Source: Diadema setosum (lineage: Eukaryota > Echinodermata > Echinoidea > Diadematoida > Diadematidae). Taken from it: a stretch of 64,000 bases of DNA. Of this stretch, positions 45,988-56,882 are shown piece by piece. The stretch covers positions 25,264,192 through 25,328,191 of the forward strand of contig CM067072.1 in assembly GCA_033980235.1 (NCBI GenBank). Direction: 5' to 3'. The position numbers were made by a program, and so were the translations under genes. Numbering within the stretch: the stretch's first letter is position 1; each line of letters starts with the position of its first letter. The notes beneath the pieces are model-generated. The model was not told the origin of the DNA and did no database searches. It saw only the letters and a list, made by a program, of their open reading frames with translations.

Positions 45988-46194
45988 TCAACATGACTGT
46001 GGAATATCCTCTGGTTTGGCGTCAAGGTTTTCGTCCTCCAAAGCATAGGGGTCTGCCTTTAGCTGGCATGCAACCAACTTCTCAATGTATCTGGTTTTTG
46101 CTGTCCCTGTCAACTCCAGTACATATTTTGACAGTTTTGGCATAGTAGCCATTCTGTCCCTGTTTTTTTTTTTTTTTTTTTTTTGCTTGAGCAA
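45988..46194 (-). pseudogene. fragment with RYIEK ... DPYAL motif
   Basis: After a poly-K (from a T-run), the frame reads RDRMATMPKLSKYVLELTG, then TRYIEKLVACQLKADPYALE and DENLDAKPEDIP. The 'RY.EK......DPY.L' pattern recalls a conserved region in uncharacterised, transposon-associated invertebrate proteins. The frame stops just before the 3.2-kb element at 45965. Evidence is thin. Confidence 0.3.
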
Positions 46195-46199
46195 ATAGA

Positions 46200-47150
46200 T
46201 GCTCCAGCAGGTATACCGCGGCGAAAGAGGTCGGGTCTAAAATGTAAAATACCGAACAGTTGTAGAGACCAACAATGAAACTGCAAGAAGACAACAAGAC
46301 CGCACCACCACTCGCCTGGGGACTGGGGGCAAGTGAGGCGATTGCCGGTAACGTGCATAAGAAAAGCATATATCTAGCTGCACACTTGCGTTGTCAAGGA
46401 TTTCGCTTGCCCTCTAAGACGGCGTCGCGATTGGTTGTCAAGCGAGTGGTGTCAATGCATACTAAGTGATGGGTGTCTTGAACGTCATTTTTGAACTCAT
46501 GACTCAGCCAAAAACTAAAGAGAATTCTATATTTGATGATAAAGATTGTTTGACTACATCTTACATTTGACATTGCTGGCAGGTATCTTCACATCATGGG
46601 GAGGGGGGAGAGCAGGGGTAAAGTAGTGTTGCAAGAGTGTGCCACTTGAAATTGAGCCTGAGGCAGAGGCTGCTGTTCAATCAAGACCCTTATGCAGACT
46701 GGTAATGCTGGTATCTGTTGGAGAAAAAAAGATAATTCTAATCAATGCAAACACGATCTAAAAGGGAATTCTACACTTGATGATGAATAGTGATTGCCAT
46801 ATCTTACCACTGCAGACAAGTATCTCCACAAGGGGGCAGGGGGTAATGAAGGGCTGGAAGATTGTGGTACTTCAGTCAGGCGTGACATTCTGGCAGACTG
46901 GTACTAACTATGCTGAATTCTGTCAAAGAAGACGAAAAGACAGTTCTTGTAACTGCAAACTCTGGAGGGAAGGGAAGGGGGGATCAAGTGACTATTATAT
47001 GGAGTGCATTCTTTCCTGTTTATGATAAAAAGAAAAGACGGAATTAGGTATTCTTCAATTCATGAAATCATCTACTGTGTGTACTTCAATTCATGAAATC
47101 ATCTACTGTGTGTACTGTTGAATGTATCTTCAACTCCACTCTTATCACAA
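46200..47150. other. non-coding; two local duplications
   Basis: A diverged tandem repeat of about 245 bp starts near 46515 and 46759 ('gagaattctatatttgatgat' versus 'gggaattctacacttgatgat'). A 37-bp duplication is at 47046-47115. No supportable gene. Confidence 0.55.
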
Positions 47151-47153
47151 CCC

Positions 47154-48204
47154 CTACGCTTTACTGGCAGTCCGTACAAGTCTGGTTACTCCAGCTTCAT
47201 TGGAAATGATGGTGTGTGGGTTTTTGCCAGAAGTTGCAATATCCTCAAATGATTTTAAAGTCTTATACTTCATTCGCGAAGTTGATAATCGGGTGCATCT
47301 TGCCAAAAAAATGTGCCAAACGTTGATATGGTGTTTTTTTACATCAGCTGACAGAGTATCCCACTTTTCAACGGCCACAGGAAGGATTTCTTCACGGAGA
47401 GTTTTAACTGTTCATTGATCTGTGGCATGGTTGCACTTTGGTCTGTCATTGTTGCAGAATTGTGGATATTAATTTATTGTATACAGAGGTTGGATCAGGA
47501 TTTTTGGATGCTGCTGCTAATTCTTGTGAGATTTTTTGAACTTTTTGTCTGAAAGATTCTGTGACTGCAGCATTGTTAGCATTCCCCATCTCCATTAGTC
47601 CCATTGTTCTTATAGTCCCATTTACTAGTGTTACTTGAAAATTTTGATACTTCTTATGGAACTTGGTAGTCCCGTCTCCATGTAGTATGTTTCCTAGAGC
47701 CTCTTCAGGCTGAGCTCTAGCCATGGCAGATCCTACTTCGATGTCTGCCAGTATTTTTGCCTCTGTAATTAGGCGGGATATGGTGGCTTTTGTTGGAAGC
47801 CGTCCAATTTGTTGGTTAGTGAGTTTGGATATGGTTGCTTTGATCACTTCAGATACCTTACTCTTTGACACGTTCATGGATTATAGTTCCATTACTAATT
47901 CTCTGATAGAATTGGTATATCTTCCCTCTTGAAATGTCGTCACAGTTTTGTCTTCGTAAAGAGCCAAGCACTCATTCAGTTCATCTATCATCTGTTTCAG
48001 CACAGCAATTCTGCTCTCATATTCGTGATCATCTTCAGAACTGTCAAGAAGTTCTACATTACGTCCATGTTTCTTCCGCTGATTCCAGAGCTTCTGCTGA
48101 AAGCTTTTATTGGCCCTCCTGGTGTGAGTTTATCTTTTGAAGGATGCCTTTGTTTCCTCAAGTTGGGCTTTTGTCAGCTGTAACTCCTCTCTAAGTTCAT
48201 CCAT
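47154..48204 (-). pseudogene. uncharacterised TE-linked protein, copy 2
   Basis: An ATG at 48204 begins MDELREELQLTKAQLEETKA, a coiled coil. In the same frame, across two TAA codons, follow DDHEYESRIAVLKQMIDELN, IRELVMEL, MNVSKSKVSEVIKATIS, GRLPTKATISRLITEAK and ILHGDGTTKFHKKYQNF. Another frame (47378-47154) gives LPVAVEKWDTLSAD and GVTRLVRTASKA. The order matches an uncharacterised invertebrate family that I know by motif only. It is a paralog of 48575-49620 and of the fragment at 1985-2200. At least two stops and one frameshift mark it as dead. Confidence 0.6.
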
Positions 48205-48574
48205 GGCTCATATACTGCATTATCCGCACAAATTCTTTGAAGATGTTGGCCTCAGAGATAAAGAGGAGAAATGCAGGAGGAAAAGAAATAATAAAATATA
48301 CCAGTAACACTTGTGAGACAGACCCGGAACACAGTACTCACATTAACAATATGAAAAGAAAAATTGAAATCAAATGATATAAATAAAAACACTGGACAGA
48401 CCTCTATTCAGATGAAAGTAAACAGAGAGAATGAAAGCCTTGAAAAATGAAAACCAGATGTATGAAGACAATATACACAGGAGACATTTCTTGCAAACTT
48501 TATTCAAACAATAGCATTTATACATGAAATGAGAAGATGATTTATACAAAATTTATACATGTATATTATGATAT
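48205..48574. other. spacer between two paralogous gene remnants
   Basis: AT-rich, purine-rich on the plus strand. Nothing recognisable. Confidence 0.5.
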
Positions 48575-49620
48575 TTAGAATTTGAATGAAAAGAATTGTG
48601 CAATGTCAGTAGCAATCCAGGATTCAATTTTATAGATAGTAAAGACTTCTTTGATATATATATCTGTCTTGGAGACCGAGAATATAGTACCTGTTGTTGT
48701 AAGTTGAGGCATGGTACCCATGACCTTTTCCCGAAACTTGGATGTTTCATCACTGTATAGGGTGGTATTCTCTTCTTTGGAGAGCTCTGCTGAAAGTTGG
48801 TCTTGTGTTATGGACAGCCTCTGTACACTCATGTTTTCAACTGTGGTTTTGGACAGTAACCTCGAACACTTTTTACCAGTGAGATGTCCAATGACACTTT
48901 CTAGGTCTCCAGAAACCTTTGACACCCCCCACTTGGTTATTCAGTAAATCATACACACAATTTGTCAATGCAGTGTTACAACAGCCATCTGTATCGACAG
49001 TTTCAATGATCTCATCTTGGGTCACCTGCAGTCTCCTTTCAAAGGTCACGGTTGGTTTCTCTAAGGTCGGTTACACACGAGAGAAAATTCGTAACTTGAA
49101 TCATCATTGTAATGATGATTGCAATTCGTCTTTAGAATTATCGGACCTTACACACGCTCGCTCGAAAACTGTGATTAGAATTCGAATTCTCGAGCGAAGG
49201 CATTACATAATATCCTTGGTGACTTGTCAATCAAAACAACGAGGTTCTATAGCGCGTATTATATACGGAAGTGCTTGAAAGGTCACGTAAGCTAAAATTC
49301 GTCATTAGAATTATTTTTCACTGGAATCATCATTCAAATGATGAATTTTTGACCGTGTGTAACCGCTCTAAGTGATAGCACTTCTTCTTTTAGTGCCTGG
49401 ACTTCTTCAAGGTTGAAAATTTCTTTTTCACAATGATCGTGGCTTATGTTATCTTCGGCCAATTTCTTGTTTTTTTTTCCTCTGATGGTCTTCTCTATCC
49501 TTGGATCTCGTCACAGCTTTTCAAAGACTCTGGACCTTTTCTGATTCCTTTTTTAAGGCAGCCTCCTTTGTAGCTAGTTGAGCTGATATTATGGCACTCT
49601 CAGCCACTGCTTCCTTTGCC
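48575..49620 (-). pseudogene. uncharacterised TE-linked protein, copy 1, split by a MITE
   Basis: Reading the minus strand, a charged coiled-coil region precedes the MITE at 49066-49365. Then come RRLQVTQDEIIETVDTDGCC, LTNCVYDLLNNQVG and, after a one-base slip in a C-run, VSKVSGDLESVIGHLTGKK, LLSKTTVENMSVQRLSITQD and ENTTLYSDETSKFREK. The LPS/LSK-T-V and TTLYSDETSKF blocks are shared with copy 2 and the wider family. The C-terminal half is missing. Function is unknown; the Asp in the SDET motif could be catalytic, but this is speculation. Confidence 0.58.
49066..49365. mobile_element. 300-bp MITE inside a coding exon
   Basis: CGGTTACACACG near the left end is inverted as CGTGTGTAACCG at the right. 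CTCTAAG is duplicated outside (49059-49065 and 49366-49372). The interior has two TCATCATT...AATGATGA palindromes. The 7-bp direct repeat suits hAT or Mutator-type insertion. Confidence 0.72.
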
Positions 49621-49810
49621 TCTGCCTAAAAAATGCAGACTGTGTCTTTGCTCCTTCTGAAGGATGGTGCACCTGGGGGGGGGGGGGGGAGAGAAAATTC
49701 ACTGTCCAAGAAACTTTGTAATTTCTGGGTTATGGTGCCCCTACTGTTGTCCTTCACTATGCACTTCTTTATGGTCTTTGTACGAGAAATCGCTTTCTCG
49801 AAGCTGTTAA

Positions 49811-50182
49811 AGGGATGGTACAGTATTGGTGGAGATGAGAATTGGGCTTTTAACTTTTTGCGAGATACCAAGAAAACACTTTATGATATCGTACAGAGCA
49901 TACCATTTTAACAGGAATTAAAAGTTTATTCGATGAAAATCGGGTTTGGAATGACTGAAACATCCAAAAACAAAGTAAAACAAAGCGATCGTAGTGGGTC
50001 CCACACTTTATTAGAATCACTCTTTCTGGATATCTCAGCCATTTCAAAACCAATTTTCATGAAATAAACGTTGAATTCCTTATAGAATTACATGCTCTTT
50101 CATTCATAGGAGGTTTCTCATTACTTCACCAAAAAATGTCAGAAACCTGAAATCAGGTCTCAACCAAAACTATACCATCCCT
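49811..50182. mobile_element. TTAA-flanked MITE, copy 2
   Basis: The ends AGGGATGGTACAGTATTGG and (inverted) AGGGATGGTATAGTTTTGG are flanked by TTAA at 49807-49810 and 50183-50186. The interior matches 44374-44756, including 'gatatctcagccattt'. Confidence 0.8.
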
Positions 50183-50186
50183 TTAA

Positions 50187-51056
50187 TTTGCAGATCATTT
50201 CCTGCATACAGGCTCTTGATATGCTGCTGTTTCTCCTTTGGTACCTGTTGATGCCAAGTGCTGTAGTATTTCGCCATATGTAATGGATCCTGTAGAACCT
50301 TGACTAGAACCTTGTACTTTCATATTGAAAGACAAGGAAACATACATATAATTTCAATTCATGACACACAACACCTCTCTATCTTCCCTGCAAATACCTC
50401 CAAAAATCCAGTGGCCTTCAACAAGTCTTCCTTTGTTATGTAGTTTTTTAAAATTTGCTATCATCAATCTCAACCATTGTGCCAGGTCCTCCAATTTTCT
50501 TGTTGTTTTGTCGTTTCTCAATCACCGCAATGCGCACTTCCTTGCAGTAACTAAAATAATCTGCTGTAGTTTCTGTGCTTGTTGAGAGATGTGGGCCTGT
50601 CTACATTAAGAGGGTATAGTTGTGTTAGTTGTGAAGAAAGTAGAGTTTCACATGGAATCTAAAAAATGAAGGAATGAGTCATACATTTCAAAGATACCCC
50701 CCCCCCCCGAAAAAGAATAGGTGGGTGTTGATCATTTTACAACCTTAAAAACTCATTGAACTGGTAACGACCTTCACTGGAATCTCAGGAGAACAATGTT
50801 AACAATGGTAAGAAAATATGTACAGCAATATCAGAAAGTAGTATAGTAGTTACTTAAGATACACATAATGCACATTTATTAATGTGCAACAATGAACACT
50901 TTCAACTCTTTTTAAAGAGGAAACTCCCTTTTTTCATTAACTGTCTTAACAAAACCATTAGTTGGCTCTGCATGGCCTGTACAGAAGAGCACAATAAAAT
51001 TGTTATTACATGACCCTACACAGAAACATGCAGTCAGTGATGTGCCTATGATGAAA
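50187..51056. other. no firm gene
   Basis: Possibly upstream sequence of the gene at 48575-49620 (short helical frames on the minus strand near 50200-50300). A C-run lies near 50700. Nothing else is seen. Confidence 0.45.
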
Positions 51057-51663
51057 AGCCTAGTTCACATTTGGCTTGCGAAGTTTCTACGGAGTCCGTA
51101 AACTGATTGTATCCCCCCTTTCCGCGAGATCTCTGCAAGACCTCTGTGCGGAGGTTGTGCGATTTTCGTACGGATTCACGGGTTCCGCAGCCTCTACGAT
51201 TTGGTTTCAAAAGGAGTTCGACAAATTTTTAAAAATTGTGAGCCCGTAGCCCGTAGACATGTCGTATGTGTATCGTACAATTCCCGCACGGCCTCCGTGC
51301 ATGGCAAAGCGTGATCGTACAACGAACACAGGATTTTGGTGGATATTGGGGCAAAAGAGAAAATCGCGAAGAGATTGTAAATTTGTACGGCCCTCGCTCA
51401 GCTATCGCAAGGTTGCAGCTCGCTGTCCGTGCGGGCTTCGTACGATTTCCCCATGGAGGTTGCGGAAACTGTACGACATCTGCACTGACATCGCACAATG
51501 CCCATACGGAATTCAGACGAGCCCCCGAAGAAGAAATTGCATGATTTCCGTAGGCAATGTGAACACAAATGTCGTACAGTGTATCCCATAGCTACCTACG
51601 ATGCCCGCAAAATCGTATGGAAAATTTTATCGTACGAAGTCCGTGGCAAATGTGAACTAGGCT
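51057..51663. mobile_element. 607-bp MITE rich in CGTAC words
   Basis: AGCCTAGTTCACATTTGGC at the left is inverted at the right with one mismatch (GGCAAATGTGAACTAGGCT). The interior is unusually CpG-rich for the window and full of TCGTACGA/CGTACG-type words. The flanks are A-rich, so the target duplication is ambiguous. The overlapping ORFs on both strands are by-products of this composition. Confidence 0.75.
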
Positions 51664-52201
51664 AAAATGTTCTGAACCTGGTGAACTAAAAATTGTTACA
51701 AGAAAATGCCTGCAGCTATCGTCAGGGAAATTTAATGAGCCATAATGCTTAGAAATATTTGTCAAACAAATTCTTCCTTAAATTCTTCAAGTTCAATGTT
51801 ACTTTCATGGACATGACTAAAGGAAAAACAAAGTGAAATTTGTATTATAAAATGGATGGGCTATAAATTTGTATCACCCAACAGATGACTGAAATCTGGG
51901 AAATAATTATATAAGGGTATGAAAAAATCCGGATGTCCAGCATCCAAAGTGGAAAAGTGTTTCACAACTTCAAAACTGCCATCTCAAAAGTTGAACTCTC
52001 AAGTTGCAATATAAAAGTTATCCATAATTGTTTCCTCAACTGTAGTTCTGATCTTTGTTACATAGAACATACAAAAGATACAGAAGTCCTCAAGCAGATC
52101 CCATGTCCTTTATCTGTACATCTGTCATCTTCATAACCTCTGCAGTCCATTTCCTTGTTTCCCGCGAGGTGACTTGGGGAAATGGAAGCGGTACGAGGGT
52201 T
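51664..52201. other. mostly empty; possible 3' tail of the spliced gene
   Basis: On the minus strand, 52200-52058 could continue the last exon of the gene at 52999-55360 beyond the inserted MITE, ending at a stop near 52058. The link is uncertain. Confidence 0.35.
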
Positions 52202-52998
52202 CACACAAAAAATTACGCGAGTCAACCGACTCATTTTATGTGACATGCGAGTCCAATGAGTCGATTATAATCGATCATGTAATAACTTCAAAGCAAAGGA
52301 ATTAACTATTTTTTCAGAAAATATTTTCTGAAATGTATTTCTGATTTTGTCGCGGATGGTAAATTGTATTTAATTGTATTTGATTTTTAAATATAATTTC
52401 ATACAATTTATGAAATATTCAGCTCTGTTATCAGAAGTCTTGAATAAATGAATAGATAATCTATTTCAAAACAGTAACCACATACATAGATACAATTTTA
52501 CGACATGGGTATATATTAGAAGCATTGTCTCGTGATATGTAGTTAGGTATTAGGAATAAGTTAGGAATAGGTTAGAAATAGGTTAGGAATAGGTTAGGAA
52601 TAGGATTATAGGCTATCACCGCAAGATATAGGATTTGATTCCCTACTCCGTCTACCGTCGTGCTGCATGCGTAGGTCAATGACTGGATCAGCATGCTGAA
52701 CAAGAGACGTTTCAATCATTTTGCGTTTCAATTCTTACACAGTGAGTCACTTGACTCATTTAATGACTTTAGTGAGTAAAAAGACTCAACATTTGGCAAA
52801 AGTGTGTCACCACACGGACAAACTGAAGACTCACGCAAATAAGTCATTTGACTCAGCTGTGTGACTCGGCTGTTTCTCTACTGAGTCAAGTGACTCAGTA
52901 AGCGTGAGTGAAAAGACTCTAATTTGGAAAAGTGTGTCGCCTCACGGACAAACTGAAAACTCACGCAAATGAGTCATTTGACTCAGATTTTTTGTGTG
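52202..52998. mobile_element. MITE dense in TGA(C/G)TCA motifs
   Basis: CACACAAAAAATTACGCGAG near the left end is inverted at the right as CACACAAAAAATCTGAGTCA. The right portion contains a diverged 134-bp direct repeat. At least seven perfect TGACTCA or TGAGTCA heptamers lie within 52740-52985. The element interrupts the last recognisable exon of the gene at 52999-55360. Confidence 0.65.
52552..52603 (+). repeat. 11-bp minisatellite (TTAGGAATAGG)n
   Basis: About five near-perfect copies of an 11-bp unit, inside the 52202-52998 element. Confidence 0.85.
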
Positions 52999-55360
52999 TG
53001 TGTTGAAACTGGCACCCATGCAGCAAACCAGGCTTCATCATCTTTGGCAGGCCAGATGAAATGATCACATCCTGCAATTTGAAATAGAAATTAATATGCA
53101 AACTCAGTATAAAGAGGGTTTATATATAACAATATTCCTGATATACCAAGGTAATATCCCTGGTCCCAGCTCTTCATATTCTATTGGTTTTTTAAAAACC
53201 TTTTGTAACAAGATTCCTGCTAAAACAAGGTAATTTTGATGGTCTCCAACGTATCATTCATATCTTACAATAACTTGCTTTTTTACATCAGTGTTAAATA
53301 ATTAAATAATTTGTTCTCTTAATTTCTTCTGTAGTCCAGATTGTCTACAAAGCTAGTTCTTACCTGTCACCTTCTTCAGAAACTGAATCTCTGCCTCATC
53401 TTGTTTTTTGTCGAAGTTCATCACCTGCCCAAGATACCATTTTGACCGCCCAAACTTCACTGCTACAAAAGTCCCTGCTTTCACAGCTTCCGTGACTCTC
53501 TGGCTGGCCTGTACTGATGGAGTTAAGGCAGTTGGCTCGTCGCATGGCATACCTGCAGTAAAATCCAAAATGATCCAGTTTTGTGTTAGCCAAAATATCA
53601 TATCACTGGCATGCATAATTCACAATACAGACTGAAATTCAATTCAAATTAGTTAGATTTCCTTCAATGATTTCAAAAAGATCATACTCTACTTCATGCC
53701 TACAAAGTATCTTTAAATGAAAAAATCAGACCTTGTTTAATGTCAGTGTCGGATTGATTAACTGAAAAAAAAAAATCCTGTGTAGGTTATGAGATAACAA
53801 ACCTTGCTGTGATGCAGACAGGGTCTGATCCTGACCAGGATTTTTCGAAGCCTCTACTGGAACAGCCTTCTCCTTAACACCAGAGTATGAGCTTGAGGTG
53901 ACTTCTGATGTGAGGAAGTACAGGAAAGGGAAAAAAAAATAGGCAATAAAAGTTCATTGAATGTAGTTAAGAAAAGAATAATAAAAAAGAGCACTTACAA
54001 AGCCAAAGCACCAATAGAACTTATCCTATTGAACTAAATACTGTTTTAATGCATTTTAATCACATATTGTTGGGAATTGCTTGCACATTTCAGCACTTTA
54101 TTTTATCCATTTATTTTATTTCTTATAAGGGTATCATGATATGCAAAATGTTTTCAACTAAGTTAATACTAAAAAAATACCTGGTTGGTTTGCTGTTGCC
54201 TGTGAGCCACCTTTGAACTTCAACTTCTTTGTTGTCCATGTACTTGTGTATTCCTTGTTCTCAGATCTTTCTTCTCTGTTTTTTAGGCAGGGAGAACAGA
54301 AACAGGAGAGCTGCCTGCACTTGACTTTATAGGAATCCACTCGTCTGACAGCATGGATCCTTCTTGTCCCTGGAAGGGTGGAGACATTTGTCCTTGTAGA
54401 TCTACTTCTGTTCACATCGCCTTCACCAACATGGATGAATGTGCGTCGAGAATGATTGCAGTGGCCAGAAATGTTTGCCTCTTTGGTGAGATGCTGTTGG
54501 CAGTAGGTGAACATTGAGGTACTGTCATTGATAATGGTATCCGGTTGTGATTTCACAGCTCTTGAAATGTTGCTCTTCACAACCCCTCCTTCCCCATCAC
54601 ATGGGTTTTTACCATGGCGGGAACCAAAGTAATGTCTCTCCACTTTAGGTATTTTCAAATCTTGGGAACTGAAGGAAATGTCAGTGAAGCTCACTCGTGC
54701 CTTGTATTGCCCAGAGCAACCATCAGTGAAGTGGACAAGCTTTTGTGGTTCCAGTGCTCTCTTTTCTCTCAAGTGGTTGATTGCAAGCTCAACGAAGTGT
54801 GCCACAGCATGGCTGTCATGTGTCCTGTCACTGGAAATTATGTCAATACTTTCACGAACAGGCTCCTTGTTTAACTGCATGACTCAGTTGAGCACTTGTT
54901 GTAGTAGGAAATCATGGGGTGTAGTTTCACTTGATTTTGGTACCAGTGGGCTGATTGCACCTCCTGCTGCATCAAGCAACGATAGTTTTCAGCAAAGTCC
55001 ATGACCATGATGACTTCATTTTCCCCAGGAGATTTGATACACTTGGAAAACTGTGCCTGCTGCCAGCGGGCTCCAAAGAGATGACGAGGGAGACATTTCA
55101 TCTCCTGCAAAAGCTCCTCCACCAGTACCTTCAGACTCCCGTGATGTCGATGGAGAGTCACCCTCTTCTTTTTTCTTTCCGTGTCATAGGTGGTCTGTTC
55201 CTATTTCTGCCACGTAACTTCCTTTCCGCATCTCGTCACCAGAGGTTGAAGATATTTCTCCAACTGATGTGTGCCACATTTTTTGCACTCTCTATCAATG
55301 CAAGGTTTCTTGGGATATGGCCCATCATAGTCGCAGAGCGTCTTGTCTGATGCATGATAT
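52999..55360 (-). pseudogene. spliced 'SDGC/GQ' transposase-like gene
   Basis: Four exons with GT...AG borders can be traced: 55360-54181, 53904-53803, 53552-53364 and 53071 into the MITE at 52998. All internal junctions are phase 1. Exon 1 has YHASDKTLCDYDGPYP, CIDRECKKCGTHQL, VIMVMDFAENYRCLMQQ, SAHWYQNQVKLHPMISYY, LVHFTDGCSGQYKARVSF and RHYFGSRHGKNPCDGEGG. Exon 3 has TFVAVKFGRSKWYLGQVMNF; exon 4 CDHFIWPAKDDEAWF. A TAG (55201-55203) and a frameshift near 54880 break it. DFAENY, TDGCSGQ and HGKNPCDG suggest an RNase H-like catalytic core (inference). I know the family as uncharacterised and multi-copy in invertebrates. Confidence 0.72.
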
Positions 55361-55670
55361 CTGTCAAAAAAATAAAAAAATGAATAATAATGAATGTGAA
55401 ATTTTTGGTAGTGGACCACTGGACAGGAAACCAAAATACCCTCAAATTGCCTCAACATAAATGGCTTCAATGCATAATAGTATGGCAATTTAATATCCAG
55501 GATAATTAGAATTATTTTGTTCATAAATCACAAAATAAAGTGAGTATATTCTTAAACATACAGTGGAATAGAAAAACAATACTTTCACCCTATATTAACC
55601 ATTAACATACTACATTTTGATATTTAAAGTAATTGAAGATTTAATCATATAACATTTAAGATGGTTACAG

Positions 55671-56079
55671 CAGGGCTCGAAATTAACTTTTTTTCTTTGG
55701 TTGCCCGATCGGGCAACTAAAAATACCTTATTTCAAATTTTGGTTGCCCGAAACCAAAATTTAAATTGCCCCACCAGAAATTAAAAATAACACAAGTATA
55801 TAAAAATGTTTAATGCAAATGAAATGGATCTTTACTATCTTAATAAGGTACATTACAAGTCCCTCACAGCTTTCTCACAGGCTCACAGAAATGTCATAAT
55901 CAGTATTAATAATAGACAACAATGTATCCAAGTTGCAGTCATCAAGTTTTAAGTCTAGGTTTATCACTTTATGGTTGCCCAATCGGGCAACCAATAGTTT
56001 GAATTTCTTATTTTTTGGTTGCCCGAAGCTAAATTTTGGTTGCCCTAGGCAACAGGGCAACTGCTAATTTCGAGCCCTA
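55671..56079. mobile_element. hAT-type MITE, CAGGGCTCGAAATTA ends
   Basis: The left end CAGGGCTCGAAATTA is inverted at the right (TAATTTCGAGCCCTA). GTTACAG is duplicated outside (55664-55670 and 56080-56086). The interior has GGTTGCCCGATCGGGCAACT-type palindromes near both ends. Length is 409 bp. Confidence 0.8.
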
Positions 56080-56288
56080 GTTACAGTCAATCAGCAGCAG
56101 ATCCAGGAATTGAAAAAAAAAAAAACAGTGGTGGGTGTATATTTGGGGTGGAGATGCCCCCCTCACTGGATATGGCCCGGAATTTAAGCCTTTTCAAAGA
56201 ATTTTTTTTTAAAAAATTGTATTTTATCAAAATTGTACTGTCATATCTTATGAAAAAAAAATTGATCAAAATAAAATAAAATTGTACT

Positions 56289-56357
56289 GGTTGGCAGCTC
56301 GATCTGGATAGAGCATCCATCTTGACGGGTGAGTCATGTAAATTCAAGTCGAGGTAA
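56289..56357 (+). mobile_element. tRNA-like SINE or retropseudogene
   Basis: TGGCAGCTCGATCTGGATAG with GAGC resembles a tRNA D-arm and A box. AATTCAAGTCGAGG, 40 bp on, resembles a B box (GGTTCAAGTCC). An A-run follows at once. The stems do not pair well enough for a working tRNA. Confidence 0.4.
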
Positions 56358-56609
56358 GTAAAAAAAAAAGACAGGAAGAAAACAACCTACAATAAGTTTG
56401 CTGACCTCGGGAGACCTTTGACCTTGATCAGGTGACCTGAAATTTGTATCAAAAGGATCACTGATACTTGATTACACTTATGGTCAAGTTTCAGGGACAG
56501 AAACACAAATCTTAGAAATATTCCGACAAGCAAAAAAAAAAAGTTATCAGACTTTTTGGGACCTAGTTTTCCTTAAAAATTCTCTGACAAAAGCACACAC
56601 ACGAAAACG

Positions 56610-56686
56610 TAACTAAACACAGCCCAGTCGCTGTACATAGGTACGTCGCGATGTACCATGTACAGCGACTGGGCTGTGTTTAGTTA
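56610..56686. repeat. perfect 29-bp hairpin
   Basis: 56610-56638 is the exact reverse complement of 56658-56686. Within the 19-base loop, GGTAC (56640-56644) pairs again with GTACC (56653-56657). The arm contains AAACACAGCCCAGTCGCTGT. Confidence 0.95.
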
Positions 56687-56882
56687 ACAAAAACGGTAAC
56701 AATCATCATGGGCTCTGTCGCTTACAATTCTCTGACAAGAAAAAAAATCACATCCAATGAAGAAAAAAAAAAAAAAGGGAGGATGCAAAACGTTTGCTTT
56801 TCTTTCAATCCGCCACTGGCTACAACCCAAATCCTAATTCCAGTCTTGCCAGTGCAGTAAGGCTACCAAGGTAAGCCATAAT

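Larger units (their letters stand above)
56092..56818. mobile_element. TIR element with nested SINE and hairpin
   Basis: CAGCAGCAGATCCAG at the left pairs loosely with CCAGTGGCGGATTGAAAG (inverted right end). The ends belong to the family at 20725 and 56883. The tRNA-like SINE and the 29-bp hairpin lie inside. Confidence 0.4.

Noticed and set aside
46082..46369. 95-codon minus-strand ORF with hydrophobic stretches
   Set aside because: It runs through a long T-tract and overlaps two other frames; no supporting motif or splice signal.
51229..51591. Overlapping ORFs of 63-110 codons
   Set aside because: They lie within a CGTAC-rich MITE and are open in several frames at once.
56289..56357. Functional tRNA gene
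   Set aside because: The acceptor stem and anticodon arm do not pair convincingly and an A-tail follows, so a retroposon is more likely.
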